Of a stretch of 64,000 bases of DNA, positions 33,975 to 43,532 are shown in pieces (the first letter of the stretch is position 1; each line of letters begins with the position of its first letter). Below the pieces are notes generated by a model. It worked only from the letters and a program-made list of their open reading frames with translations. It searched no databases and was not told where the DNA came from. The position numbers were made by a program, and so were the translations under genes. The stretch is from Bacillota bacterium (GTDB taxonomy: Bacteria; Bacillota; Clostridia; Oscillospirales; Acutalibacteraceae): positions 248,001 to 312,000 of the forward strand of contig JAEZYP010000044.1 in NCBI GenBank assembly GCA_023418995.1, in the 5' to 3' direction.

Positions 33975-35132
33975 ATGAAAAGATGTCTATCTGTTTTAGG
34001 TTCAACCGGATCTATCGGAACGCAGGCTTTAGATGTAGTTCGCGGGCTTGATTTATCGGTTTGTGCTTTAGCCTCATATTCAAATATTTCTCTTCTTGAG
34101 AATCAAATCAGGGAGCTTAAGCCAAAGCTTGCCGCGGTTTATGATGAAAAGGCGGCAAAATCACTTGCGGTTTCGGTAGCGGATACCTCGGTTCGAGTGG
34201 TTCAGGGTATGGACGGCTTGTGTGAAGCTGCGGCGTTTCAGGATGCTGATATTGTCTTGAATTCCGTGGTAGGTATGATCGGGTTAATCCCTACTCTGCA
34301 CGCAATCAATTCAGGAAAAGACGTGGCTCTGGCCAACAAGGAAACTCTTGTTGCCGGAGGCGAGCTGGTAATGAAAGCGGCAAAAGAGCGTAACGTAAAA
34401 ATTCTTCCGGTAGACAGCGAGCATTCTGCAATATTCCAGTGCCTGCAAGGCTGCCCGGAACAAAAGGCGCTTAACCGCATTATTCTTACTGCCTCAGGAG
34501 GACCTTTTTTCGGAAAGACTTTGGAAGAACTACAAGAAGTTACTCCGGAACAGGCGTTAAAGCATCCAAACTGGAATATGGGCGCCAAGGTAACAATTGA
34601 TTCGTCTACTATGATGAACAAAGGACTGGAGATTATAGAGGCTTCTTGGCTTTTTGATTTGCCATCCTCCCAGATTGACGTATTGGTTCACAGAGAAAGT
34701 GTAGTACATTCCATGATTGAATATACCGACTATTCTGTAATCGCTCAGTTAGGAGTTCCGGATATGAGAATTCCGATCCAGTACGCGTTAACCTGGCCCA
34801 AGAGGTATCCTTCTCCTGTAAAGCAGCTTTGTCTTACAGATTATGAGAAATTGTCTTTTTATCCACCGGATTATCAGACCTTTCAATGTCTTAATGTATG
34901 TAAAAATGCAATTCAGCGGGGGGGGCTTGCTCCGGCTGCCGCGAACGGCGCAAATGAGGCGGCGGTAAAGCTTTTTTTAAATCACGAGATTTCTTTTACG
35001 GATATTGGAAATCTGGTAGGGCGGGCAATGGAAAACCAAGCGAATGTAGCGCATATTTCATCGGTAGATGATATTTTACAAGCCGACAAGGCTGCGAGAG
35101 AATTTGTGTGGAACGAAGTCGGCAAAAATTGA
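33975..35132 (+). CDS. dxr: 1-deoxy-D-xylulose-5-phosphate reductoisomerase
   Basis: 385 residues. Second step of the MEP isoprenoid pathway (DXP to MEP, NADPH). SVLGSTGSIGTQALDVVR near residue 5 is the NADPH loop, LANKETLVAGG near 120, PVDSEHSAIFQCLQG near 147 (metal ligands) and TIDSSTMMNKGLE near 212. With ispG downstream it shows the MEP route feeds uppS. Confidence 0.97.
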   Translation: MKRCLSVLGSTGSIGTQALDVVRGLDLSVCALASYSNISLLENQIRELKPKLAAVYDEKAAKSLAVSVADTSVRVVQGMDGLCEAAAFQDADIVLNSVVGMIGLIPTLHAINSGKDVALANKETLVAGGELVMKAAKERNVKILPVDSEHSAIFQCLQGCPEQKALNRIILTASGGPFFGKTLEELQEVTPEQALKHPNWNMGAKVTIDSSTMMNKGLEIIEASWLFDLPSSQIDVLVHRESVVHSMIEYTDYSVIAQLGVPDMRIPIQYALTWPKRYPSPVKQLCLTDYEKLSFYPPDYQTFQCLNVCKNAIQRGGLAPAAANGANEAAVKLFLNHEISFTDIGNLVGRAMENQANVAHISSVDDILQADKAAREFVWNEVGKN

Positions 35133-35139
35133 GGTGCAT

Positions 35140-36213
35140 ATGATTTTTCAAGTTATTTTGGTCGTAATAGCAGTACTCATTTTTGGGTTCATTATTTTTA
35201 TCCATGAATTCGGTCACTTTTTTACTGCAAAATTGTCCGGGATACGAGTCAATGAATTCGCAATTGGAATGGGTCCACTGCTTTTTCACTTTAAAAAGGG
35301 AGAAACCCAATATTCTCTTCGGGCGTTTCCGATTGGCGGGTTGTGCGCAATGGAGGGCGAGGATGCCGAAAGCCCGGATGAACATGCGTTCAACAATAAA
35401 CCGGTTTGGAAAAGAATTATCGTTGTGGTAGCCGGCGCAGTGATGAATATGTTGCTTGGTATCATCCTCATGATGATTATACTGGCTCAGCAACCGGCAT
35501 TCTCTTCCACGACGATTTCAAAATTTACAGAGAATTCTGCTACTCAGGCCGCCGGTTTGCAAGTTGGAGATACCTTTACCAGCATTGATGGTTATGTCAT
35601 AAACGGTGACCGAGACCTTAGCTTTGCTTTGGCAACTGTAAAGCCTTCCAGTGTGGATATTCAGGTGAGGCGTAACGGAAAATTAATGAATTTTGATAAT
35701 GTTAAGTTCAATACCAAGCAGGTAAACGGAAAAAATATTCTCGCTCTTGACTTTTATGTACTGCCCATTCAGAAAAATTTTGGTACCTTAATCGTAAAAT
35801 CATTTCAGGATACGGTTTCCACTGTTAGAATGGTTTGGTTTAGTCTGGTGGGGTTGGTAACCGGAAGGTTTGGATTTAATGATGTTGCAGGACCTGTTGG
35901 GGCGGCAAGTGCTATTGGTGAAGCTGCTTCCATCGGCTTACAGCAAAGCTTTTTAGCCGCACTGAATAATATTTTGATTATGATGATGATGATCACTGTA
36001 AACCTCGGTGTGGTAAACCTCATGCCGTTTCCTGCGTTGGATGGTGGCAGGCTGCTCTTCTTAATTGTGGAAGGAATTCGTCGAAAACCGATTAACCCCA
36101 AATATGAAGGCTTTGTTAACGCCGCTGGTTTCTGTTTGCTGATGGGATTTATGGTTTTGATTACGTTTAATGATATTATCAGATTGGTTACCGGAAAAGG
36201 GTTGGGCGGATAA
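35140..36213 (+). CDS. rseP: Site-2 protease RseP/RasP (M50 metalloprotease)
   Basis: 357 residues from ATG 35140, with GAGGTG just upstream. Intramembrane zinc protease. HEFGHFFTAKLSG near residue 22 is the HExxH site (HEFGH), a PDZ domain lies at about 130-200, and NLMPFPALDGGR near 297 provides the third ligand region. Cleaves anti-sigma factors and leftover signal peptides. It shares one base with ispG. Confidence 0.95.
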   Translation: MIFQVILVVIAVLIFGFIIFIHEFGHFFTAKLSGIRVNEFAIGMGPLLFHFKKGETQYSLRAFPIGGLCAMEGEDAESPDEHAFNNKPVWKRIIVVVAGAVMNMLLGIILMMIILAQQPAFSSTTISKFTENSATQAAGLQVGDTFTSIDGYVINGDRDLSFALATVKPSSVDIQVRRNGKLMNFDNVKFNTKQVNGKNILALDFYVLPIQKNFGTLIVKSFQDTVSTVRMVWFSLVGLVTGRFGFNDVAGPVGAASAIGEAASIGLQQSFLAALNNILIMMMMITVNLGVVNLMPFPALDGGRLLFLIVEGIRRKPINPKYEGFVNAAGFCLLMGFMVLITFNDIIRLVTGKGLGG

Positions 36214-37256
36214 TGAGAAAGAGCAAAACCGTCTACGCCGGACAGCTGCCGATTGGCGGCGGCTCCAGAATCACAGTACAGTCCATGCTGAACGTACCTT
36301 CCACCGATGTTCAGAATTCGGTTAAGCAGGCGGTTGAACTGGAAAAGGCCGGATGTGATGTTATCCGGGCCGCAATCCCAAACATGGACGCAATAAAGCT
36401 GATTCCGGCAATTAAAAACGAGGTAAAAATACCGTTGGTTGCCGATATCCATTTTGATTATCGGCTAGCCATGGAAGCTGTTGCCGCAGGAATTGACAAG
36501 ATACGGATAAATCCGGGTAATATTGGGTCAAACGATCGTGTCAAGGCGGTTGCCGACGCTTGCAGAATTAAGAATATTCCGATACGCATCGGGGTTAATT
36601 CTGGATCTTTGGAAAAGGAAATCCTGGCGAAATACGGAAGCCCGACCCCTATGGCTCTTGTGGAGAGTGCCTTATACCACGCTTCTCTGCTTGAGAAATT
36701 TGATTTCAATGATATCGTTCTTTCCATAAAATCCTCCGATGTCAATAAAATGATTCAGGCTTATGAGCTTGCCGCTGAGCGCTGTGATTATCCGCTCCAT
36801 CTCGGCGTCACCGAGGCGGGAACGGAAAGAATGGGGCTGATCAAGTCCGCGATCGGAATCGGTTCTCTGTTGCAGCGGGGAATCGGCGATACCATAAGAG
36901 TATCGCTTACGGCAGAGCCGGTCAAGGAAGTAACTGCCGGTTTCGATATATTAAAAGCCCTTAACCTGTGTAAGAATGGAGTTCAGTTAATTTCCTGCCC
37001 TACATGCGGCAGAACCAGGATTGATTTAATCGGGATTGCGACAGAGGTAGAAAAAAGGCTTGCCGGCTGTAAGAAAAACATATCTGTAGCGGTAATGGGG
37101 TGTGCGGTAAACGGCCCAGGGGAAGCACGGGAGGCGGATATCGGGATTGCAGGCGGCGACGGGATGGGACTGATCTTCAAAAAGGGAGAAATTATTCGTA
37201 AGGTTCCGGAAAATGAATTGATCGAGTGTTTAATGCAAGAGATAGATAAACTGTAA
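36213..37256 (+). CDS. ispG: (E)-4-hydroxy-3-methylbut-2-enyl-diphosphate synthase
   Basis: 347 residues, bacterial two-domain form. Makes HMBPP in the MEP pathway using a 4Fe-4S cluster. The cluster ligands are seen in LISCPTCGRTRID (two Cys near residue 264) and AVMGCAVNGPGEA (Cys near 299). The N-terminal TIM-barrel begins with GSRITVQSMLNVPSTD. One-base overlap with rseP. Confidence 0.97.
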   Translation: MRKSKTVYAGQLPIGGGSRITVQSMLNVPSTDVQNSVKQAVELEKAGCDVIRAAIPNMDAIKLIPAIKNEVKIPLVADIHFDYRLAMEAVAAGIDKIRINPGNIGSNDRVKAVADACRIKNIPIRIGVNSGSLEKEILAKYGSPTPMALVESALYHASLLEKFDFNDIVLSIKSSDVNKMIQAYELAAERCDYPLHLGVTEAGTERMGLIKSAIGIGSLLQRGIGDTIRVSLTAEPVKEVTAGFDILKALNLCKNGVQLISCPTCGRTRIDLIGIATEVEKRLAGCKKNISVAVMGCAVNGPGEAREADIGIAGGDGMGLIFKKGEIIRKVPENELIECLMQEIDKL

Positions 37257-37270
37257 AGGATGTATACCCA

Positions 37271-40200
37271 GTGAAAACGTTTGGCGATTTTTTCGGCTCT
37301 TTTATCGAGGTTGACCGGCTGCCGTCTCCGGTTCGTGACGGTTCGATTTCTTCTTTGCAAATTGATACAAAAAACAGAATTATTACGGCAGAAGTGGCGT
37401 TTCCATCTTTGGTGGAGCGCCGCGTGCTTTATGATGTGGAAAAAAAGATTATCGACTGTAAAACGCTGATGCTTTCCAAAGCATCCATTCTTCCGAAATA
37501 TCCATCCGGCAGTTTTACGGTTGACTATTATCCAAACTTAATACTGGAATTAAAACGCCGTGAAATGAGTATTAATGGAACGCTTTCCGACTCAAAGGCC
37601 CGAATTGAAAATGGAAGGCTGATCATTACGCTGGCTCATGGCGGGTGTGAGCTGCTTTTATCCCGGCATGTAGACCGGTCACTGTCGAGATTGATCAGCG
37701 AAGAATTCGGGGAACAATATCCGGTTGAATTTGACGGAGTGCTCACCATCGACAGCGACAGCGCAGGTTATATCGCAAAAAAGGAAAAGCAGCAGGAAAC
37801 GCTGAAGCGCAAGGAAACGGTGGAAGCCGTTGATACCTATGAAGCGAGTATGAGCCGGAAAAGGATATCTAAGAGCATCAGTGTTCGCAGCGAAGAAACG
37901 TTACTGCCGTCTATTGTTCCGGAAACCATGCGCGAGTTGTACGGTCGTATCCCAAAATCAAAACCGATTCCAATCCGCAATGTAACGCAGGATATTGGAA
38001 GCGCCGCCATTTGGGGAGAAATCTTTTCCATCGATGAAAAAATAACCAGAGACCAGCAGAGAAAAATCATCAGCATTAATATTACCGACTACACCAGCTC
38101 GATTACACTGAAAATTATAGAAATGGTGTCACAGTGCAAGGTGTTTGATACGCTAAAAAAGGGAATGTGTCTCATAGCGCAGGGGCAGGTGGAATATGAT
38201 AAATATGACCATGAAATTGTTTTGCGACCTAAAAATATCTGCACGGTAGAGCAGATTAAGGTTATCGACAAGGCTGAAACAAAAAGAGTAGAATTGCATT
38301 TACATACAAATATGTCCAGCATGGACGGCGTAAACGCCGTCTCGGAGTTAATTCGGCGCGCCGCTGATTGGGGACAGACCGCAATCGCGGTAACAGACCA
38401 CGGTGTAGCACAGGCATTCCCGGATGCGATGAACGCTGCCAATGATTTGAAAAAGCAGGGTAAGGAAATCAAAGTTATCTACGGCTTAGAAGCCTACTTT
38501 GTCAATGATCTGGTATTGGCGGTTAAGGGAGAATCAACAAAGTCACTTGAGGATGAATTTATTTCATTTGATATTGAGACGACCGGACTAAGTCCTAATA
38601 AGGATCGAATTACGGAAATCGGCGCGGTAAGGCTTAAAAACGGCGAGATCGTCGAAAGCTTTGACACATTCGTCAACCCTCTGATGCCGATTCCGGCAAA
38701 AATCACGGAGTTAACCGGAATTACCGATGAAATGGTAAAGGACGCGCCGTTGGAAAAAGAAGCGATTGAGATGTTTTACCGCTTCTGCGGAAAAGATGCC
38801 GTCCTGATTGCACACAACGCCGAATTTGATACTTCGTTTATCCGGGTTGCGGCGGAGCGCAACGGTATGGAATTTCCGTATCCCTATATTGACACGGTAC
38901 CAATGTGCCGGTCTTTGCTGAAGGATATCAAAAACTGCAAGCTCGATACGGTTGCTAAATATTTGAAGCTTGACCCGTTTAATCACCACCGGGCAAGCGA
39001 TGACGCAACCGTTTTGGGAAAGATTTTTGCCAACTTGATTATGCGGCTACAAGAGGATACACAGGCAAAAACGGTAATGGACATCAATTCCTCTCTTGCC
39101 GGCGGAGACCCGAAGAAAATGAAATCTTACCATCAGATTATTCTGGTGAAAAATAAGGCCGGATTAAAAAATCTCTATCGGCTTATTTCGAAATCCCATT
39201 TAAATTATTTTTACAGACATCCGCGTATCCCGAAAAGCGAATTGAACAAGTATCGGGAAGGGCTTCTTATCGGCAGTGCTTGTGAAGCCGGAGAGCTTTA
39301 CAGAGCGATTTTCAACGCCCAGCCCTGGGATACTCTGTGCGAAATCGCAAGCTTCTATGACTATCTGGAAATACAGCCGCTTGGCAATAACCAGTTTATG
39401 GTGAGAGAGGGTATGGTTCCAAATGAAGAGAAGTTGCGCGAATTCAACCGCACCATAGTTAAACTGGGAGAAAAACTGAACAAACCAGTGGTCGCAACCT
39501 GCGACGTCCATTTTATGGATCCGAAGGACGGGGATTTCCGTAAAATCCTGATGGCAGGTCAAGGTTTTTCCGACGCCGATACGCAAGCGCCTCTTTATAT
39601 GCGAACAACAGAGGAGATGCTGGAAGAATTCTCGTATCTCGGAAGGGAAAAGGCTTATGAGGTTGTTGTCAAAAATACCAATCTGATTTCCGATATGATC
39701 GAGGAAATTACACCGATTCCGCCCGGGACCTTTCCACCTTTTATTGAAGGAGCAGAAGAGCAGCTTATCAGTATCACCTGGAAGAGAGCAAAGGAGTTTT
39801 ACGGCGACCCTCTGCCGGATATCGTAAAGCAGCGTCTTGACCGAGAGCTTGGCTCCATTACGAAGCACGGCTTTTCTATCCTGTATATGACGGCGCAAAA
39901 GCTGGTCGCAGATTCCGAAGCACACGGTTATCTGGTTGGTTCCCGAGGGTCGGTTGGTTCCTCCTTTGTAGCCAATATGTCCGGTATTTCAGAAGTAAAT
40001 CCCCTTGAACCCCATTATGTGTGCCCGAATTGCAAAAACAGCGAGTTTATTACGGACGGAAGCTACGGAAGCGGATTTGATCTACCGCCGAAAAATTGCC
40101 CTGTCTGCGGTACGGAGTATAACCGCGACGGCCATACGATTCCGTTTGAAACCTTCCTTGGTTTCGACGGAGACAAGACACCGGATATTGACTTGAACTT

Positions 40201-41611
40201 TTCCGGTGAATACCAAACCAGCGCGCACCGCTACACAGAAACTCTGTTCGGAAAAGACAACGTCTTTAAGGCCGGAACCATTGCGACAATCGCGGATAAA
40301 ACCGCCCTGGGCTTTGTGAAAAAATACACAGAAGAGAAGAATACCATCCTGCATCGCGCGGAGGAGCTTCGACTTGCGATTGGATGCACCGGAATCAAGC
40401 GTACGACCGGTCAGCATCCCGGTGGCATGGTTGTTGTGCCGAGAGGGATGGAGGTATACGATTTCTGTCCGGTACAGCACCCGGCAAATGACCAGAATTC
40501 CGATAATATTACAACGCACTTCGATTTCCATTCCATTCATGATACCATATGCAAGCTGGACGAGCTTGGACATGATGTGCCTACGATTTACCGCTACCTA
40601 GAGGACTATACCGGGATTCCGGTCATGAAGGTTTCCATGAGTGACCCGGAGGTTATGTCGCTATTTACCTCCACACAGGCACTTGGGGTGGCACCGGAGG
40701 ATATCGATTCCAATACCGGGACCTTTTCTTTGCCGGAGGTGGGAACCTCCTTTGTCCGCCAAATGCTGATCGACTCCAATCCAAAGACCTTTTCCGATTT
40801 GCTTCAGGTTTCCGGTCTTTCCCACGGCACTGATGTTTGGCTTGGAAACGCGCAGGATCTGATCAAAAACGGTAAATGCACGATTTCAGATGTGATTGGA
40901 ACGCGTGACAGTATCATGACTTATCTGCTCCACAAAGGGCTGGAACCCAAAATGGCATTTAAAATCATGGAAATTACGCGAAAGGGCAAAGCCGCAAAGC
41001 TGCTGACCGAGGAGCATATCAACGCAATGAAGGAGCATGGGGTTCCCCAGTGGTATATTGACTCCTGTATGAAGATTAAATATATGTTCCCGAAGGCTCA
41101 CGCTGCCGCTTACATGATTTCCACCCTGCGTTTGGGTTGGTATAAGGTTCACACTCCGGTTGAGTATTACGCGGCTTACTTTACCGTTCGGGGTGAGGAT
41201 TTTGACGGCGCTACTGTCATCCAGGGCAGAGAAGCGGTTCGCCGCCGCATGAACGAAATCAGTATGAAGGGGAAGGAAGCAAGCGCAAAGGAGGAAGCCG
41301 CGTATGCGACTTTCCAGATTATTAACGAAATGCTGGCACGTGGCATCGAAGTGCTTCCGGTTGATTTGTATCAGTCCGACGCAAGAAAGTATCTGGTAGA
41401 GAACGGCAAGATCAGGCTTCCATTTTCTTCCTTGTCCGGAGTCGGAGAGGCAGCCGCGAACAGCCTTGCGGAGGCAAAGGAGAAAGGCCAATATTTATCC
41501 ATATATGACGTACAAACCCGTTCCAAGGTTTCAAAATCAGTCATTGAAACACTCGCTGCAGCCGGTGCTCTTGCGGGACTTCCAGAAAGCAGTCAAATGT
41601 CATTATTTTAA
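37271..41611 (+). CDS. polC: DNA polymerase III PolC-type alpha subunit
   Basis: 1446 residues from GTG 37271. Gram-positive replicase with built-in proofreading. Order: N-terminal domain, OB domain near 225-330, PHP domain beginning ELHLHTNMSSMDG near 336, inserted DEDDh exonuclease (FDIETTGLSPNKDRITEIGA near 425, HNAEFDTSFI near 515, HRASDDATVLG near 572), rest of PHP, then the polymerase core with TPDIDLNFSGEY near 970. The C-terminus ends QMSLF, a sliding-clamp (DnaN) binding motif. Confidence 0.98.
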   Translation: MKTFGDFFGSFIEVDRLPSPVRDGSISSLQIDTKNRIITAEVAFPSLVERRVLYDVEKKIIDCKTLMLSKASILPKYPSGSFTVDYYPNLILELKRREMSINGTLSDSKARIENGRLIITLAHGGCELLLSRHVDRSLSRLISEEFGEQYPVEFDGVLTIDSDSAGYIAKKEKQQETLKRKETVEAVDTYEASMSRKRISKSISVRSEETLLPSIVPETMRELYGRIPKSKPIPIRNVTQDIGSAAIWGEIFSIDEKITRDQQRKIISINITDYTSSITLKIIEMVSQCKVFDTLKKGMCLIAQGQVEYDKYDHEIVLRPKNICTVEQIKVIDKAETKRVELHLHTNMSSMDGVNAVSELIRRAADWGQTAIAVTDHGVAQAFPDAMNAANDLKKQGKEIKVIYGLEAYFVNDLVLAVKGESTKSLEDEFISFDIETTGLSPNKDRITEIGAVRLKNGEIVESFDTFVNPLMPIPAKITELTGITDEMVKDAPLEKEAIEMFYRFCGKDAVLIAHNAEFDTSFIRVAAERNGMEFPYPYIDTVPMCRSLLKDIKNCKLDTVAKYLKLDPFNHHRASDDATVLGKIFANLIMRLQEDTQAKTVMDINSSLAGGDPKKMKSYHQIILVKNKAGLKNLYRLISKSHLNYFYRHPRIPKSELNKYREGLLIGSACEAGELYRAIFNAQPWDTLCEIASFYDYLEIQPLGNNQFMVREGMVPNEEKLREFNRTIVKLGEKLNKPVVATCDVHFMDPKDGDFRKILMAGQGFSDADTQAPLYMRTTEEMLEEFSYLGREKAYEVVVKNTNLISDMIEEITPIPPGTFPPFIEGAEEQLISITWKRAKEFYGDPLPDIVKQRLDRELGSITKHGFSILYMTAQKLVADSEAHGYLVGSRGSVGSSFVANMSGISEVNPLEPHYVCPNCKNSEFITDGSYGSGFDLPPKNCPVCGTEYNRDGHTIPFETFLGFDGDKTPDIDLNFSGEYQTSAHRYTETLFGKDNVFKAGTIATIADKTALGFVKKYTEEKNTILHRAEELRLAIGCTGIKRTTGQHPGGMVVVPRGMEVYDFCPVQHPANDQNSDNITTHFDFHSIHDTICKLDELGHDVPTIYRYLEDYTGIPVMKVSMSDPEVMSLFTSTQALGVAPEDIDSNTGTFSLPEVGTSFVRQMLIDSNPKTFSDLLQVSGLSHGTDVWLGNAQDLIKNGKCTISDVIGTRDSIMTYLLHKGLEPKMAFKIMEITRKGKAAKLLTEEHINAMKEHGVPQWYIDSCMKIKYMFPKAHAAAYMISTLRLGWYKVHTPVEYYAAYFTVRGEDFDGATVIQGREAVRRRMNEISMKGKEASAKEEAAYATFQIINEMLARGIEVLPVDLYQSDARKYLVENGKIRLPFSSLSGVGEAAANSLAEAKEKGQYLSIYDVQTRSKVSKSVIETLAAAGALAGLPESSQMSLF

Positions 41612-41640
41612 TTGACAAGATTATTTTAGTGTGATATTAT
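41612..41640 (+). promoter_or_regulatory. SigA-type promoter of the his operon
   Basis: TTGACA (41612-41617) and TATTAT (41635-41640) are 17 bp apart and begin at the base after the polC stop codon. Confidence 0.75.
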
Positions 41641-41655
41641 ATTAGCACGCTAAAG
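41625..41655 (+). promoter_or_regulatory. Candidate operator of the his operon
   Basis: TTTAGTGTG (41625-41633) and CACGCTAAA (41646-41654) form an inverted repeat with one mismatch that straddles the -10 box. A second, smaller palindrome TTAGC-AC-GCTAA is at 41642-41653. A TrpR-like regulator (YerC/HisR type) is known for his operons in Firmicutes; whether this is its site is inference. Confidence 0.5.
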
Positions 41656-41685
41656 TGATTACCTGTGTTAGGAGTAGTAGCAGTA

Positions 41686-42870
41686 ATGAAAAAATGGAAT
41701 AAAATTACGCCGGAAGGTACGAATGATTTGCTTTTTGAAGAGTGTATTGCTCGCCGTTATGTGGAAAACGAGCTGAATGAGGTTTTTTCTTCCCATGGGT
41801 TTAATGAAGTCGTAACACCAGGGCTTGAGTTCTATGATGTCTTTTCCGGGATTGAGCAGGAGGTCATGTATAAAATGACCGACAAGCAGGGGCGGCTTGT
41901 CGTAATGCGGCCGGATTCCACCATGCCGATTGCACGCTTGGCTGCCACAAGACTTCAGGCACTGCCGAAACCCATCCGTCTTTTTTATACTCAACCGATT
42001 TATCGGAATAATCCGGGTTTGACCGGCAGAAGCGACGAGACGGCTCAAACCGGAATCGAACTGCTTGGAGCAGGTGGAATCCGGGCGGACCTAGAGGTTA
42101 TCGTTACGGCAATGGAGGCTCTGGGCAAGTGCCTTCCAAACTTTCGATTAGAGATCGGACATGCCGGGTTTTTCCGTGCTTTGGCGGAGCAGCTGCCTAT
42201 TACCGACGATGTTCGGGAGGATATCCGCAAAACAATAGAATCCAAGGATTACGCCGCTTTAAACTCCATTTTGGACGGTCTGGAAGATTCCAGGCAAGTT
42301 TCCGCAATGAGAAAATTACCGCGTCTGTTTGGCGGCGAAGAGGTATTTGCGGAAGCGGCTCCTTTTTGTAATGACACAAAGTCAAAAGAAACAATCGCAT
42401 ATTTGCATGAGATTTACCGTGCCCTTACGCAGCGCGGCCTGAGAAATCAGATCATTGTGGATTTAGGCTTGGTGCAGCGAAACGACTACTATACCAATAT
42501 TGTGTTTAGTGCCTATGTTGAGGAATTCGGCGACGCGGTACTGCTTGGCGGTCGCTATGACCGGCTGCTCGGCAATTTTGATTTGCCGATGCCCGCGATC
42601 GGCTTCGCGATCAACGTGGACGCGATTGCAAATATTATGCTGGAAAAGCATAAGATACATGCTGCTGCTCCGGTGGATATTTTTGTGCATGGCGAAGCCG
42701 GTTTTGAAATGAAAGCCCTAGAATATACCACAAAGCTGGTTGAGCAGGGATATCGGTGTGAAAGCAGTGTTTTTGAAACACGCGAACTGGCAAAGGAGTA
42801 TGCAAAAATTCGCGGAATTCAGCGGATTGATTTTGTCTCTGATACCATGGAAACAGTTCAAATTGACTAA
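41686..42870 (+). CDS. hisZ: ATP phosphoribosyltransferase regulatory subunit HisZ
   Basis: 394 residues from ATG 41686, with AGGAG upstream. A HisRS-like fold without the anticodon-binding charging role. TPEGTNDLLFEECIARRYVE near the start, RPDSTMPIARLAATRL near 85 and YYTNIVFSAYVEEFGDAVLLGGRYDRLLG near 270. It pairs with the short HisG encoded next to form the hetero-octameric first enzyme of histidine synthesis. Confidence 0.92.
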   Translation: MKKWNKITPEGTNDLLFEECIARRYVENELNEVFSSHGFNEVVTPGLEFYDVFSGIEQEVMYKMTDKQGRLVVMRPDSTMPIARLAATRLQALPKPIRLFYTQPIYRNNPGLTGRSDETAQTGIELLGAGGIRADLEVIVTAMEALGKCLPNFRLEIGHAGFFRALAEQLPITDDVREDIRKTIESKDYAALNSILDGLEDSRQVSAMRKLPRLFGGEEVFAEAAPFCNDTKSKETIAYLHEIYRALTQRGLRNQIIVDLGLVQRNDYYTNIVFSAYVEEFGDAVLLGGRYDRLLGNFDLPMPAIGFAINVDAIANIMLEKHKIHAAAPVDIFVHGEAGFEMKALEYTTKLVEQGYRCESSVFETRELAKEYAKIRGIQRIDFVSDTMETVQID

Positions 42871-42893
42871 ATTTCTTGTATAGGATGATGGAA

Positions 42894-43532
42894 ATGAAAC
42901 CACTTAGAATTGCGCTGACCAAAGGAAGGCTAGAAAAAGATACAATCGGGCTTTTTGAGAAGATTGGATACGATTGCACAGAGGTCAAAAACAAAGGAAG
43001 AAAACTAATTCTTCCTGTTGGCGATCATCAATTTGAGGTTGTTCTTGCAAAAGCCGCGGATGTCATTACATATGTGGAGCATGGCGTGTGCGATTTGGGC
43101 GTTGTTGGCAAGGATACGATCATGGAAAACGGCAGTAGTTTTTATGAAGTACTCGATTTAGGATTCGGGAAATGCAAATTTGCGCTTGCAGGGCCAAGGG
43201 GAAAGAATTTTTTCAGCGGTTATTCTGCAAAAACAATCGCAACAAAGTACCCGAATATTGCAAGAAACTACTTTGAGAAAAAAGCAATGGACGTACGCGT
43301 GATTAAAATAGAGGGCTCTGTGGAGCTAGCACCGCTTCTGGGCCTTTCCGACGCAATTGTAGATATCGTGGAAACCGGCTCCACACTGAGGGAAAACGGT
43401 CTTGAGGTCATAGAAACAATCTGTGATATTTCCGCACGTTTAATCGTGAATCTGGCAAGTTTGAAGCTAAGAAAAGCGGAAATTGAAGCGCTGGTAGAGC
43501 AAATGGAGAAGAACACGAAGGAGGATTCCTGA
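42894..43532 (+). CDS. hisG: ATP phosphoribosyltransferase catalytic subunit, short form
   Basis: 212 residues from ATG 42894; in-frame ATG 42885 and 42888 are alternatives with equally weak ribosome sites. LRIALTKGRLEKDTIGLFE start, GVCDLGVVGKDTIMEN near 67 and the PRPP-binding region SDAIVDIVETGSTLRENGL near 153. The C-terminal ACT-like regulatory domain of long HisG is absent, as expected for a HisZ-dependent enzyme. Confidence 0.96.
   Translation: MKPLRIALTKGRLEKDTIGLFEKIGYDCTEVKNKGRKLILPVGDHQFEVVLAKAADVITYVEHGVCDLGVVGKDTIMENGSSFYEVLDLGFGKCKFALAGPRGKNFFSGYSAKTIATKYPNIARNYFEKKAMDVRVIKIEGSVELAPLLGLSDAIVDIVETGSTLRENGLEVIETICDISARLIVNLASLKLRKAEIEALVEQMEKNTKEDS

Noticed and set aside
39200..39925. 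241-codon minus-strand frame inside polC
   Set aside because: It is fully inside a well-matched polC; no ribosome site and no recognisable protein.
40886..41491. 201-codon minus-strand frame inside polC
   Set aside because: Antisense shadow within the conserved polymerase core.
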